In this document: piece after piece, positions 7,473 to 18,335 of the stretch
How positions within the stretch are numbered: the first letter of the stretch is position 1
How the letters are laid out: each line of letters begins with the position of its first letter
Source: CAYMYN01 sp964394665
GTDB lineage: Bacteria > Planctomycetota > UBA1135 > GCA-002686595
DNA: 64,000 nucleotides
NCBI GenBank assembly: GCA_964394665.1
Contig: CAYMYN010000002.1
Location: 186,001-250,000 of the forward strand
Direction of reading: 5' to 3'
Made by a program: the position numbers and the translations under genes
The notes under the pieces: generated by a model
Databases searched by the model: none
Seen by the model: the letters and a program-made list of their open reading frames with translations, nothing else
Told to the model about the DNA's origin: nothing

Positions 7473-9950
7473 ATGCGACGACTCCTGCTCACCTTGGCCG
7501 GGCTCCTGGCCGTCCTCTCCCCCAGCGCCCAGGCCCAGGAGGACCTCGTCCAGGGCGAACTCTTCGTGCGGCGCGTCGGGGACGGGGTGCGGGCCCTGAT
7601 CCGCATCCAGGTCGAGGAGGACTGGCACATCTACCACACCGACGTGGGCCCGAGCGACGCGCCCGGGCTGCCCACGACCCTCGAACCGCGGGGCGAGAAC
7701 GTCGAGTGGGGCACGCCCGTCCTCCCCCAGCCCTACAAGCACGAGGCCGCCGGGAGCTGGTCGTGGTCGCACCACGGGACCGTGCTGATCCGCATCGAAG
7801 GCCGCGTCGCCGGCGGGGAGCCAGGGGACATCGGCGTGCTCGTCGAGGGCATGGTCTGCGAGGACGACGGGGTCTGCATCCTGTTCGAGCTCGACCTCGA
7901 GGACGGCGGCGAGGGCGAGGACGAGCTCTTCGCCGACTGGGAGGCGCGCACGGGCGCCTCGGGGCCGACGGCGAATCCGGATCGGCCGGCGGCGATCGGC
8001 GGTCTGGGCCTGCGCCCTGCGTTCCTCGGGGGCCCCGGCGCCGAGGACGGGGAGGAAGAGCTCGAGCTCGAGGAGCTCCAAGCCGCGCTCTACGTGCGCC
8101 AGGACGGCGAACGGATCGAGGCGGCGCTGGTGCTGAAGATCGCCGCGGGCTGGCACTACTACCACCACGAGCTCGGCGACCCCAAGGCGATCGCCCAGGC
8201 CGCGCGCATCGAGCTGCGCGGCGAGGGGGTCGAGTGGGGAGCGCTCGAGTGGCCCGCTCCCAAGCGCGAGGAGTACGACGACTTCTGGGTCTGGGCGCAC
8301 TCGGGCGAGGTCGTCCTGCGCGCCAGCGGCCGGGCGACCGGCGAGCCGCGCGGCATCGCGGCGCGTGTCGAGGGCCAAATCTGCGAGCGGCTGTGCCTCG
8401 AGGTCGCGCAGACCGTGCCCGCGTCCGGCCGCGGCGAAGACCGATACTTCAACGAACGGCCGGTTCCGGCCTCGACCACGCCCGCGCGCGGCTCGGACCA
8501 GCCGAGCGCTGGGAGCTCTGTGGGCGCCGGGACCGCGACGAGCACCGGATCCTCGGGGGGCGGGGGCGGAAGCCTGTTCGCCTTCATCCTGGCGGCCATC
8601 GCGGGCGGCATCTTCGCGCTCCTGATGCCCTGCACCTACCCGATGATCCCGATCACGATCAGCTTCTTCACCAAGCAGGCCGAGGCGCGCGGCGGCAAGG
8701 TGCTCTCGCTGAGCCTGGCCTATGGCGCGGGAATCGTGCTGATCTTCATCGCCATCGGAGTCGCGGTCGGACCGCTGATCCTGGCCTTCGCCACGAATCC
8801 GGTGACGAACCTCGTGATCGGCATCCTGTTCGTGCTCTTCGCCTTCGTGCTCTTCGGCGTGTGGACCCTGCAGCCCCCGCGCTTCCTGATGAGCGCCGCG
8901 GGCAAGGCCAGCCGCAAGGGCGGCTACGCCGGGGTCTTCCTGATGGGCATGACCCTGGTGGTCACTTCGTTCACCTGCACGGCGCCCTTCGTCGGCTCCT
9001 TGCTCTCGATCGGCGCGACGGCGGGCGACGGGCTCGGGCGCATCGCGATCGGCATGGCCTTCTTCGGCCTGACCATGGCGGTTCCCTTCGTGTTCCTTTC
9101 CCTCGTCCCGGGCAAGCTACAGTCGATTCCCCAGAGCGGCGAGTGGATGCACGTGCTCAAGGTGACCTTGGGCTTCGTCGAGCTCGCGGCCGCGCTCAAG
9201 TTCTTCTCGAACGCCGACCTCGTCTGGGGGTGGGGACTGCTGTCGCGCGAGGTGTTCCTGATGCTCTGGGCAGGCATCTTCGCCGTCGCGGCGTTCTTCC
9301 TGTTCGGCAAGATCCAGCTTGCGGGCGAGCGCGTCGAGGAGATCGGACCGGGGCGCATGGTGGCGGGGCTCGGCAGCCTCCTGCTCTCGCTGTACTGCCT
9401 GCACGGCTACAACGGCCACGAGCTCGACACGGTCATGACCGCGATCGCGCCGAACTACTCCACGCGCATCGAAGGCGGCGGCCACGGAGGCGAGGGCGCG
9501 CAGAGCGCCGCGTCCGCGGCGCAAACGGGTCACACGATCGTGACGGACGACTTCGCCCGGGCGCGCACCATGGCCGCCGAACGGAACGCGCCGCTGTTCA
9601 TCAACTTCACCGGCTTCACATGAGCGAACTGCAGACCGATGGAAGAGCGCATCTTCCGTCGGCCGGCGGTCGCCGGCGAACTCAAGCAGATGATCGAGGC
9701 GCGGCTCCACAACGACGGGCCGGATCGGGCCTACCGCAACGAGATCAAGGACCTGCAACGGCGCTTCGGGAACTCCCTCGCGACGCCGACCTACGTCCTG
9801 CTCGATCCCGCCACCGAGCGGGTGCTCGGCGTGCACGTCGGCCCGCAGTACGACCCCGAGCTCTTCGCGGCCTGGTTGCGCGACACGCGTGAGGCCGGCG
9901 GGTTCGGCGGCAGCGCGAGCCTCGAACGCTCGAGCGGCGGAGCGCGTTGA
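7473..9950 (+). CDS. DsbD-family thiol:disulfide interchange selenoprotein (in-frame TGA at 9621-9623 read as Sec)
   Basis: Read through one TGA, this is an 825-residue protein that would carry electrons from the cytoplasm to periplasmic thiols. Order: signal peptide (1-21); two DsbD-alpha-like domains, each ending in a cysteine pair (Cys129/Cys135 and Cys304/Cys308); a Gly/Ser linker; a membrane domain with Cys387 (LLMPCTYPM) and Cys502 (TSFTCTAPF); and a C-terminal thioredoxin-like domain. That domain reads FINFTGFT-Sec717-ANC720-RPMEERIF where homologues have CxxC, so the TGA replaces the first catalytic Cys (UxxC). The frame continues without other stops to 9950 with normal thioredoxin-fold sequence, and a SECIS-like hairpin follows the TGA. 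A conventional caller would split it at 9623/9639. A nonsense mutation is the alternative but would not explain the exact position. ATG 7473 is chosen because the signal peptide begins there. Confidence 0.85.
9636..9662 (+). promoter_or_regulatory. Bacterial SECIS-like hairpin
   Basis: CCGATGGAAG (9636-9645) pairs with CTTCCGTCGG (9653-9662) through 10 pairs, one of them G-U, around the 7-nt loop AGCGCAT. The loop starts 22 nt after the TGA and has G at its second position. These features fit the described bacterial SECIS rules (loop ~16-37 nt downstream, G in the first two loop positions). It would recruit SelB for selenocysteine insertion. Confidence 0.7.
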
Positions 9951-9980
9951 CCCGCCGCGCGCGGACGAGTCCCCGCGGCG

Positions 9981-9983
<3 letters not shown>
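9948..9983. terminator. Hairpin joining the stops of two convergent genes
   Basis: CGCCGCG (9953-9959) pairs with CGCGGCG (9974-9980), and the stop triplets of the dsbD-like gene (TGA 9948-9950) and feoB (TCA 9981-9983) pair beneath it with a CC bulge. It is short for a terminator and has no T-tract. Confidence 0.4.
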
Positions 9984-12230
<2,247 letters not shown>

Positions 12231-12242
12231 GGGGGATGGGGC

Positions 12243-12479
12243 TCAGCGCTCCGGCGCCGCGGCGACGAAGATCTGCTCGGCTTCGGAGAGGCGCAGCGAG
12301 AGGTGGCAGCCGCGCAGCTCGAGCTCCACCAAGCGCCCGATCGCGACCCGGCGCACGACGCGCACCGGGGTGCCGGGGAGGAAGCCCATCTCCATCAGGC
12401 GCCGCCGGAACGAACGTTCACCGCCGACCCGTTCGAGGGTCGCGCGGCTGCCAGGGGAGAGGTCGGCCAGGGTCTGCAT
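12243..12479 (-). CDS. feoA: Ferrous iron transport protein A
   Basis: A 78-residue FeoA, a small SH3-like cytoplasmic partner needed for full FeoB activity. The diagnostic segment is RRLMEMGFLPGTPVRVVRR in the middle, followed by the beta-strand pair LVELELRGCHLSLRLSEAEQIFV. The frame could extend to 12560, but the extra N-terminus is not FeoA-like and crosses the control region, so ATG 12479 is used. No clear Shine-Dalgarno sequence precedes it. It is the first gene of a feoAB unit, divergent from rpiA. Confidence 0.92.
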   Translation of the reverse strand: MQTLADLSPGSRATLERVGGERSFRRRLMEMGFLPGTPVRVVRRVAIGRLVELELRGCHLSLRLSEAEQIFVAAAPER

Positions 12480-12489
12480 CGCTTGCGGT

Positions 12490-12504
12490 TGAGACTGGTT
12501 CTCA
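12490..12504 (-). promoter_or_regulatory. Fur-like operator of feoAB
   Basis: The inverted repeat TGAGACTGGTTCTCA (arms TGAGA/TCTCA) matches the Fur-type core TGAGAATnATTCTCA at all but two defined positions and lies 10 bp before the feoA ATG. On the minus strand a -10-like TACACT (12509-12504) abuts it, so bound Fur would cover the transcription start. Iron-repressed feoAB is known in many bacteria. Confidence 0.6.
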
Positions 12505-12604
12505 GTGTAGGCGCGCCCGCCGGCCGGGGGAAGCGCCCGCGGGGCAGCGCGGCCTACCATGGGCGCCGCTCGCCCACCCCCGGTCCGGGCGGCACGGAGG
12601 ACCC

Positions 12605-13297
12605 ATGCACAACCCCAAGGAAGTCGCCGGACGCGCCGCCGCGGCCGAGGTCGAGGACGGCATGACCCTGGGCCTGGGCACGGGCTCGACCGTCCACTTC
12701 GCCCTGCTGCGCATCGCCGAACGCGTGCGGGAGGAGTCCCTCGACCTGCGCGGGGTGCCGACTTCCACCGACACCGAGCGCAAGGCGCGCGAGTTGGGCA
12801 TCCCCCTCGTCGACCTCGAGCAGGTCGAGCGCATCGACCTCACGATCGACGGGGCGGACGAGGTCGACCCGGACCTGCAGCTCGTCAAGGGCGGCGGCGG
12901 CGCGTTGCTGCGCGAGAAGGTCGTCGCCTCGATCAGCCGCCACATGCTGGTCGTCGTCGGGCGCGACAAGCTCGTCGCGCGCCTGGGGAGCACGTTCCTG
13001 CTGCCGATCGAGGTCGTGCCCTTCGCGCGGCCCACGGTGGGCCGGGCCCTGGCGGCGCTCGGCTGCGAGCCCGTGCTCCGACGCAACGGGTCGGAGCAGC
13101 CCTACCTCACCGACAACGGCAATCAGATCCTCGACTGCCACTTCGAGGGCGGCATCCCCGACCCCCGCGCCCTCGAGGACGAGCTCGTCCGCATCCCGGG
13201 CCTCGTCGAGTGCGGTCTGTTCATCGACCTCGCCCACGCGGTCGTGATCGGCGAGACCGACGGCAGCTTCGAGCGCATCGAGAAACCCGCGCGCTGA
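12605..13297 (+). CDS. rpiA: Ribose-5-phosphate isomerase A
   Basis: A 230-residue RpiA that interconverts ribose 5-phosphate and ribulose 5-phosphate in the pentose phosphate pathway. The motifs run in order: LGLGTGSTVHFAL (phosphate loop), GVPTSTDTERKA, LTIDGADEVDPDLQLVKGGGGALLREKV (catalytic Asp and Glu region), and YLTDNGNQILDC. The length matches the family. GGAGG (12596-12600) precedes ATG 12605 by 4 nt, one of the few strong Shine-Dalgarno sites in the window. It stands alone, divergent from feoA and closed by a hairpin. Confidence 0.96.
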   Translation: MHNPKEVAGRAAAAEVEDGMTLGLGTGSTVHFALLRIAERVREESLDLRGVPTSTDTERKARELGIPLVDLEQVERIDLTIDGADEVDPDLQLVKGGGGALLREKVVASISRHMLVVVGRDKLVARLGSTFLLPIEVVPFARPTVGRALAALGCEPVLRRNGSEQPYLTDNGNQILDCHFEGGIPDPRALEDELVRIPGLVECGLFIDLAHAVVIGETDGSFERIEKPAR

Positions 13298-13302
13298 ACG
13301 AC

Positions 13303-13339
13303 GCCGCCCCCGCCGCGCGGGTGGCGCGGCGGGGGCGGC
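13303..13339. terminator. Bidirectional hairpin terminator (rpiA / propeller-cytochrome gene)
   Basis: GCCGCCCCCGCCGCGC (13303-13318) and its exact complement (13324-13339) form a 16-bp stem with the loop GGGTG between convergent genes. No T-tract is present. Confidence 0.7.
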
Positions 13340-13355
13340 TCGAAGTGCTCGGAAA

Positions 13356-16289
13356 TCAGAGGGACTGGATGAAGGCCAGGATGGCTTCGATGTCCGCGTC
13401 CTTGTCCGTGCTGTTGAGGGTCGTCTGGACCTTCGAGAAGAACGGGGATCCGTGGCCACGGATGTCGTGGAACTCGTTGAAGGACTTCATCAGGCCCGGA
13501 CGTGCGTTGGCGTCGTTGTAGGCGCCGTTGCCGTAGACCGTGCCGGGCGACATGTCCATCTGCGCCGCCGGATCGGTGATCGCGCGCAGCGAGAACGCAG
13601 CGTGGTCGTGGAAGTACGGCGCGGTCGAGAACACCCCCAGCTTGGTGGGGATGCTGAAGCGTTCGGCCGAGCGGGTGAAACTACGGAAGGGGAAGAGCGG
13701 ATCGCAGTTGGGGTCGTTGATCGGGTCGCAGGGGCACAGGTAGCTGTTGGGGTCGTCCCGCGCGAAGACCACGTTGCTGTCCGGGTTCATCGGCGTGTAC
13801 GTCTCGACGTCCGGGAACCCGTCGAAGTTGCGGTCGAGGTCGGGGAAGCCGTCCTCGTCCATGTCGACGTTGACGCCCGTGTTCACGTTGCGAATGTTGA
13901 CCGCGATGATGTTCTCGCGCAGCGAGAAGCAGTCCGGGTCGAAGTTCTCCATCGGCGAGCCGTCCAGAAGTTCCGGCAGCAGCACGTCGACCGTGAAGAA
14001 GCGCGGGACGGAGTTGTTGAACGGATCGATCTCGACCCGCGGGTGACACGTGGCGCAGCCCGCGCTGCGTCCGGTCGGGTTGAGACCCGTGTCGTTGGTG
14101 CCGAAGAACAGGTCCTGGCCCAGCTCGGCCAGCGGCGTGAGGCCGTTGCTGACCGGATCGAGGTTCGGGTTCAGCGGGAAGGCGATCTGCTCGTGGTAGT
14201 CGATCAGCGACTGGCGCTCACTGGGAGTGAAGATGCCGTGGCCGCCGTTCTCCCCACCGAACATGGGGCCGGTCTCGCCCATGTGCAGGCGCTCGGCCTT
14301 CCACAGGAACAGGCCCGTGCCGAGCGTCCCACCGTAGACCGGCATCGTGCTGCGCGGGCCGCTGGGGCGCTGCCAGACGTTGGCATCGTCGCCGCCCTCG
14401 AAGTGGCACGAGGCGCAGGAGTTGTTGAAGTTGCCGGTCGTCTGGCTGCGCGAGGCGTCCTCGAAGATCTCGAAGCCCAGGCGCTCGGAGAAGGTGAAGG
14501 TGTCGGTCCCGGTGATGGTCTTGATCTGTCCCCCGACGCGTTGGATGGCGCCCGTCGTCCAATCGACGCGCAACGTCGACAGCGTGCGCGTGCCTTCGTT
14601 GAGCACGTAGACCAGCGCGTCGTCGTTGTCCGTCGCGGCGTCGGCGACCAGCGCCATGCCCATCGGGACGTCGCCCAAGGGGGTGGTCTCGTCGAGCGGC
14701 GCGCGCGGCGCGAAGTCGAGCCGCGGGGGGTAGACGCTGCGCAGCACGAGGTCGCTGCCGCTGCGGTCGTAGAGGAACACGTCCTCCGACCCGCGGTTGA
14801 GCATCAGGACGCGCTGCCCGTCGGGGCTGAAGCGCACCCGCGAAGGGTGGCCGGCGCGGTGGCCCATCTTGCCCGTCGTCAGCGCGGCCTGCGGACGAAG
14901 GCGGAACTTGATCAGGTTCGAGAGCGACTGTTCGCCCGACACGCCGTCGGTGACCAAGGCTTGCGCCTTGGCCACGAACCCGTCGAGGCTCGGTTGATTC
15001 GGGATGTTGACCGTGACGGTGCCGCCCACGGCATTGAAGGTGAAGCGCGGCTGGAGGCGCAGAGTGCCCGCCGAGCCGAGCGGGACGTTCGCCTCGAAGT
15101 TGCCCAGCAGCACCACGACCGTGTCGCCGGGCCGCCAACCGCTCACGACGAGCTGGGCCTGGCCGCCGAGTACCGGGCTGCCGACGCCCCCGAGCAAGAT
15201 CGGGTTGCCCGAGCTGGCCATGGTCTTGCCCACGCCGAAGGACGCGTACTCGGCGGGCGCGGTGGGATCGGCCCACTCGTTGTGCAGACGCGCCGAGGCG
15301 TCCCCGGGTTGACCGTAGGAGTTCTGGGCGAGGTCGAGCACGGTCAGCGCCGGGTACACGCGGTTGGCGAAGTCGCCGGGGATCGCGCCGCCGAAGTCGT
15401 GGTTGACGTCGTGGTTGATGTTGTGGAGCAGGTGCGGCACGAGCCCCAATCCGCCGTCGGGCGAGAGCGCGATGTCCTCGAGGAAACGCGGCAGGCCCTG
15501 GCTCTGGACCACCTGCACCGGCACCGGGTTGCGGAACGTGTCGAAGGGATAGTCGTTGGTGTCGATCTTGGCGGCCAGCGCGAGCCCCACCGGCACCCCG
15601 CGCGGGCTCAGCGTCACGTCGAGAACCGACACGTAGGGCGACTTGTTGTGCGTGACGTAGATCCGCTGGCTGTCGGCGCGGATCGTGAAGCCGCGCGGCT
15701 CGCCCAGGTCCGCCAGGCCATCGATGTCCTCGTCGACGTCGGCCACGGTCAGGCCGGGCGGCACGAAGTTGAGGTTGTTCGGGTACTGGAGCGAAGCGAC
15801 TTCGAGCAGGCTCGCGGCGTCGTAGAGCTTGATCGTGCCCGAGCGGAAGCCGCTGACCGCGAAGTACTTGCCGTTCGGCGCGACGGCCAGGCCGTAGGGC
15901 TCGACCCCCACGTGCGTCAGCGTCGTCTGCACGCTGAGCGTGTTGGTGTCGATCACGCTGACGGTGCCCAGCGAGTCCGCGGGAGTGAACCCGCCGATCA
16001 CGAAGTTGCGCTGCAGCGAGACCGTCCCGCGCTGGTTCGCGACGAACAGCCGCGCCCCGTCGGCCGAGAGGGCGACCGAGCGCGGGTGGAAGCCGACCGG
16101 GATCTCGCTCACGACCGCGCCGCTGGGGACGTCGACCAGGGAGACCGTGTGGTTGTCGCGGTTCGCGACCCAGACCCGACCGGAATCGGCGGGGTCGACG
16201 GCGATCGCGGAGGTCTGGGAGTGCTGGGCCTGGAGCGCGCCGGCCAAGAGACCGAGCAAGGCGAGGGAGCGGAGCGGAATTCGGGACAT
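13356..16289 (-). CDS. Secreted YncE-like beta-propeller / dihaem cytochrome c fusion protein
   Basis: A 977-residue exported protein. A signal peptide (about 1-19, SLALLGLLAGALQA) is followed by a beta-propeller of YncE type. Its repeats include VWVANRDNHTVSLVDVPSGAVVSEIPVG, and others read LFVANQRG.. or YVTHNKSPYVSVLDV. The C-terminal third carries two haem-attachment motifs, CASCH (in NFNNSCASCHFEGGDD) and CATCH (in SAGCATCHPRVEID), as in the MauG/dihaem peroxidase group. A Cys-rich DPNSYLCPCDPINDPNC insert precedes the last region. The likely role is extracytoplasmic redox chemistry, peroxidase-like or MauG-like; the substrate is unknown. The frame opens upstream to 16508, but ATG 16289 begins the signal peptide. 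It stands alone. Confidence 0.8.
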   Translation of the reverse strand: MSRIPLRSLALLGLLAGALQAQHSQTSAIAVDPADSGRVWVANRDNHTVSLVDVPSGAVVSEIPVGFHPRSVALSADGARLFVANQRGTVSLQRNFVIGGFTPADSLGTVSVIDTNTLSVQTTLTHVGVEPYGLAVAPNGKYFAVSGFRSGTIKLYDAASLLEVASLQYPNNLNFVPPGLTVADVDEDIDGLADLGEPRGFTIRADSQRIYVTHNKSPYVSVLDVTLSPRGVPVGLALAAKIDTNDYPFDTFRNPVPVQVVQSQGLPRFLEDIALSPDGGLGLVPHLLHNINHDVNHDFGGAIPGDFANRVYPALTVLDLAQNSYGQPGDASARLHNEWADPTAPAEYASFGVGKTMASSGNPILLGGVGSPVLGGQAQLVVSGWRPGDTVVVLLGNFEANVPLGSAGTLRLQPRFTFNAVGGTVTVNIPNQPSLDGFVAKAQALVTDGVSGEQSLSNLIKFRLRPQAALTTGKMGHRAGHPSRVRFSPDGQRVLMLNRGSEDVFLYDRSGSDLVLRSVYPPRLDFAPRAPLDETTPLGDVPMGMALVADAATDNDDALVYVLNEGTRTLSTLRVDWTTGAIQRVGGQIKTITGTDTFTFSERLGFEIFEDASRSQTTGNFNNSCASCHFEGGDDANVWQRPSGPRSTMPVYGGTLGTGLFLWKAERLHMGETGPMFGGENGGHGIFTPSERQSLIDYHEQIAFPLNPNLDPVSNGLTPLAELGQDLFFGTNDTGLNPTGRSAGCATCHPRVEIDPFNNSVPRFFTVDVLLPELLDGSPMENFDPDCFSLRENIIAVNIRNVNTGVNVDMDEDGFPDLDRNFDGFPDVETYTPMNPDSNVVFARDDPNSYLCPCDPINDPNCDPLFPFRSFTRSAERFSIPTKLGVFSTAPYFHDHAAFSLRAITDPAAQMDMSPGTVYGNGAYNDANARPGLMKSFNEFHDIRGHGSPFFSKVQTTLNSTDKDADIEAILAFIQSL

Positions 16290-16741
16290 GCGGGTCTCGT
16301 GGGTCCGTGGGGCACGGCACGGGGCCGGCCCCGGGGATCGTGCGGGGGGAGGTGTTCGGCGGGGGCTGCGGCCGTCGGACGGGTCGCGGCCGGCTGCGGT
16401 TCCTCGCGCAGGGCCGCTGGCGGGGCGCCCGAGTGTGGCGGGGGTTCGCGGAACCCCTGCCGGCGCCGCTCCGCCGCGCGGGAGGGCCCCCGAGAGCATA
16501 CCCGGCACCCCGCGGGTCGGGGGGGATGCATGCTTCCTCAGGACGGCATCCGATCCCGCCCTTTACTTCCCATCGGGACCCGCGGCGCGTTGTCGCGGCG
16601 CGCTCCCCGGAAGCCGTTTCCGGCCCGCCCGCACCTTTCCGCCGGACCGGGAAAGGACTTCGTCCCCGCGGGGCCCGTCGGCGGGGCCGCGAAACGCTTG
16701 TAAGTGACTACAGGCTAGGGACTTCCGCGTTCTGGGCGCAC
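16290..16741. other. Intergenic region between the cytochrome gene and the flagellar cluster
   Basis: About 450 bp with no supported gene. The open frames here are GC-driven and lack recognisable products. It must hold the minus-strand promoter of the cytochrome gene, which I could not place, and it ends at the sigma-54 promoter of fliK. Confidence 0.4.
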
Positions 16742-16758
16742 TTGGCAATCGGATTGCT
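16742..16758 (+). promoter_or_regulatory. Sigma-54 (-24/-12) promoter of the fliK-flgD-flgE unit
   Basis: TTGGCAATCGGATTGCT has the GG-N10-GC spacing and the TTGGCA/TTGCT elements of RpoN promoters. With C16757 at -12, transcription starts at about 16769, next to the fliK GTG at 16770. The FlrC-like activator encoded at 61166-62566 is a plausible driver. Confidence 0.8.
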
Positions 16759-16769
16759 CCTAGGGCTGC

Positions 16770-17813
16770 GTGCACCTCGCCCCGAGCCCCCCGATCCCCA
16801 GCGCGTCCGAGCGCCCGGCCCCCCCGGGGCGGGCCCGTTCCGAGCCCACGCAGGAGTCGGGGTTCGGGGACGTCCTGCGGGGGACCGAGGGCGGCCCGGC
16901 CGCCCAGCGCGACCCTGCGGGCGATCCCGGGGCACGCGGAGCGGGCGAGGCGTCCGACGAAGCCCCCTCCGAAGGATCCGAGCGGTCGGCGAGCGACGCC
17001 GCCGTGCCCCCGACAGCCGCGCCGGTGGCGCCGGTGGCGACCGAGGGCGACGTCCCGGCCGTTGCCGCCATCGACGCCACGGCCGGCGCACCCGACCTCG
17101 ACCCGCTGCTGGGGGACGCGCTCCCCGCCCAGGCGCAGGCAGCGCGCCCCGACCCACGTTCGGCGCTGCCCGCCCGGGCCGGCCTCCCATCCACCGCGCC
17201 GACCCCCGGCGCGCCGACGCCCGCCGCGAACGGCCAGCCCACCGCCGAAGCTCCCCCGGTCCTGCCCGCGGACGGGGCGAGCCCCGACCTCGACGGCTCG
17301 CCGCGCGAGCCGGCCGCGCCCGCCCTGCTGCGCGCGCCGACGCCGAGTCCGGCCCCGCCCGCCGCGGGCCCGCCGAGCCCGCCCTCGCCCCCGATCCCCG
17401 ATCCCGGCCCGCAGGAGCGTCTGGCCGCCGACGTGCTGCGCCAGGTGCGCGTGGCGCTCGATCCGGCGCGGCGCAGCGTGACGGTGCGCCTCGATCCACG
17501 CGAGCTGGGCTCGATCTCGATCCGCCTCGACCTCGGCGTCGGCCGCGTGCGAGCCGTGCTGCGCGCCGAGACGCCGCAGGCGCTCGAGCTGCTCGAACGC
17601 CACCTCCCCGAGCTTCGCGCCGCGCTCGCCGCCCAGGGCCTCGAGGGCGAGGAGTTCGACCTCGGCCTCGCGGAGCAGCGCGACCCGCGCGGCGGACGAG
17701 CCCTCGACGAACGCCGACCCTCCACGTCCCGCGCCGAGCGCGAGGACGAGCCCCTCGAAACGCTCGAGCTGCGTCCCTGGAACGACGGGTCGGCGCTCGA
17801 CACCTACGCCTGA
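16770..17813 (+). CDS. fliK: Flagellar hook-length control protein
   Basis: A 347-residue FliK-like protein, the molecular ruler and export-specificity switch of hook assembly. The N-terminal ~210 residues are low-complexity Pro/Ala/Gly/Asp, as expected for the exported ruler part. The C-terminal region carries the Flg_hook domain: ERLAADVLRQVRVALDP, then VTVRLDPRELGSISIRLDLG, where the DPxxLGxIxIxL pattern is diagnostic, then a Glu/Leu-rich helix. Hydrophobicity and position before flgD support the call. The GTG start at 16770 falls one base after the predicted sigma-54 transcription start, so the mRNA would be leaderless. No other good start lies nearby. Confidence 0.85.
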   Translation: MHLAPSPPIPSASERPAPPGRARSEPTQESGFGDVLRGTEGGPAAQRDPAGDPGARGAGEASDEAPSEGSERSASDAAVPPTAAPVAPVATEGDVPAVAAIDATAGAPDLDPLLGDALPAQAQAARPDPRSALPARAGLPSTAPTPGAPTPAANGQPTAEAPPVLPADGASPDLDGSPREPAAPALLRAPTPSPAPPAAGPPSPPSPPIPDPGPQERLAADVLRQVRVALDPARRSVTVRLDPRELGSISIRLDLGVGRVRAVLRAETPQALELLERHLPELRAALAAQGLEGEEFDLGLAEQRDPRGGRALDERRPSTSRAEREDEPLETLELRPWNDGSALDTYA

Positions 17814-17842
17814 CCGCATCGACCCCCATCGAAGGCACCGCC

Positions 17843-18298
17843 ATGACCATCCAAGGCATCTCCGCGAACGATCCCGTCTACGGCAGCGCCAGCTCCGGCC
17901 AAGCCGGAGAGCTCGGCAAGGACGCCTTCATGAAGCTGCTCGTGACGCAGATGAAGAACCAGGACCCGCTCTCCCCGATGGAGGGGCAGCAGTTCGCGGC
18001 CGAGTTGGCGCAGTTCTCGAGCCTCGAGCAGATGCAGAACCTCAACGACAACATCCTCGGCCTGGCGGTCCTGCAGCAGAACAACGCCTTGATGTCCCAG
18101 CTCACCTCGAGCAGCACGCTGATCGGCCACGAGGTGCAGTACATGCACCCGCAGAGCGGCGAGCTGCGCACGGGCGTCGTGTCCTCGGTCAAGCTGCAGG
18201 ACGGCCTGGCGATGCTGAACATCGACGGCCTGGACGTCCCGTTGGGCAACGTGACCGAAGTCACGGGCGGCGGCGCGGGCGACACGACCGAAGGCTGA
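17843..18298 (+). CDS. flgD: Flagellar hook-assembly scaffold protein
   Basis: A 151-residue FlgD, the cap that guides hook subunit polymerisation and is later discarded. The conserved block is LGKDAFMKLLVTQMKNQDPLSPMEGQQFAAELAQFSSLEQMQNLND (residues ~27-72). A short beta-rich part, LIGHEVQYMHPQSGELRTGVVSSVKLQDG, follows. At 151 residues it is shorter than enteric FlgD (~230) and lacks the larger Ig/tudor region, which is common in other phyla. It follows fliK by 29 bp. Confidence 0.93.
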   Translation: MTIQGISANDPVYGSASSGQAGELGKDAFMKLLVTQMKNQDPLSPMEGQQFAAELAQFSSLEQMQNLNDNILGLAVLQQNNALMSQLTSSSTLIGHEVQYMHPQSGELRTGVVSSVKLQDGLAMLNIDGLDVPLGNVTEVTGGGAGDTTEG

Positions 18299-18335
18299 CG
18301 CACTCCCACCCAGAAACCCCGCGAGCACTCCTCCC

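Noticed and set aside
9624..9950. Separate small gene starting at ATG 9639, with the dsbD-like gene ending at 9623
   Set aside because: The upstream protein would end just before its catalytic motif, and the downstream piece is exactly the missing half of that domain in the same frame.
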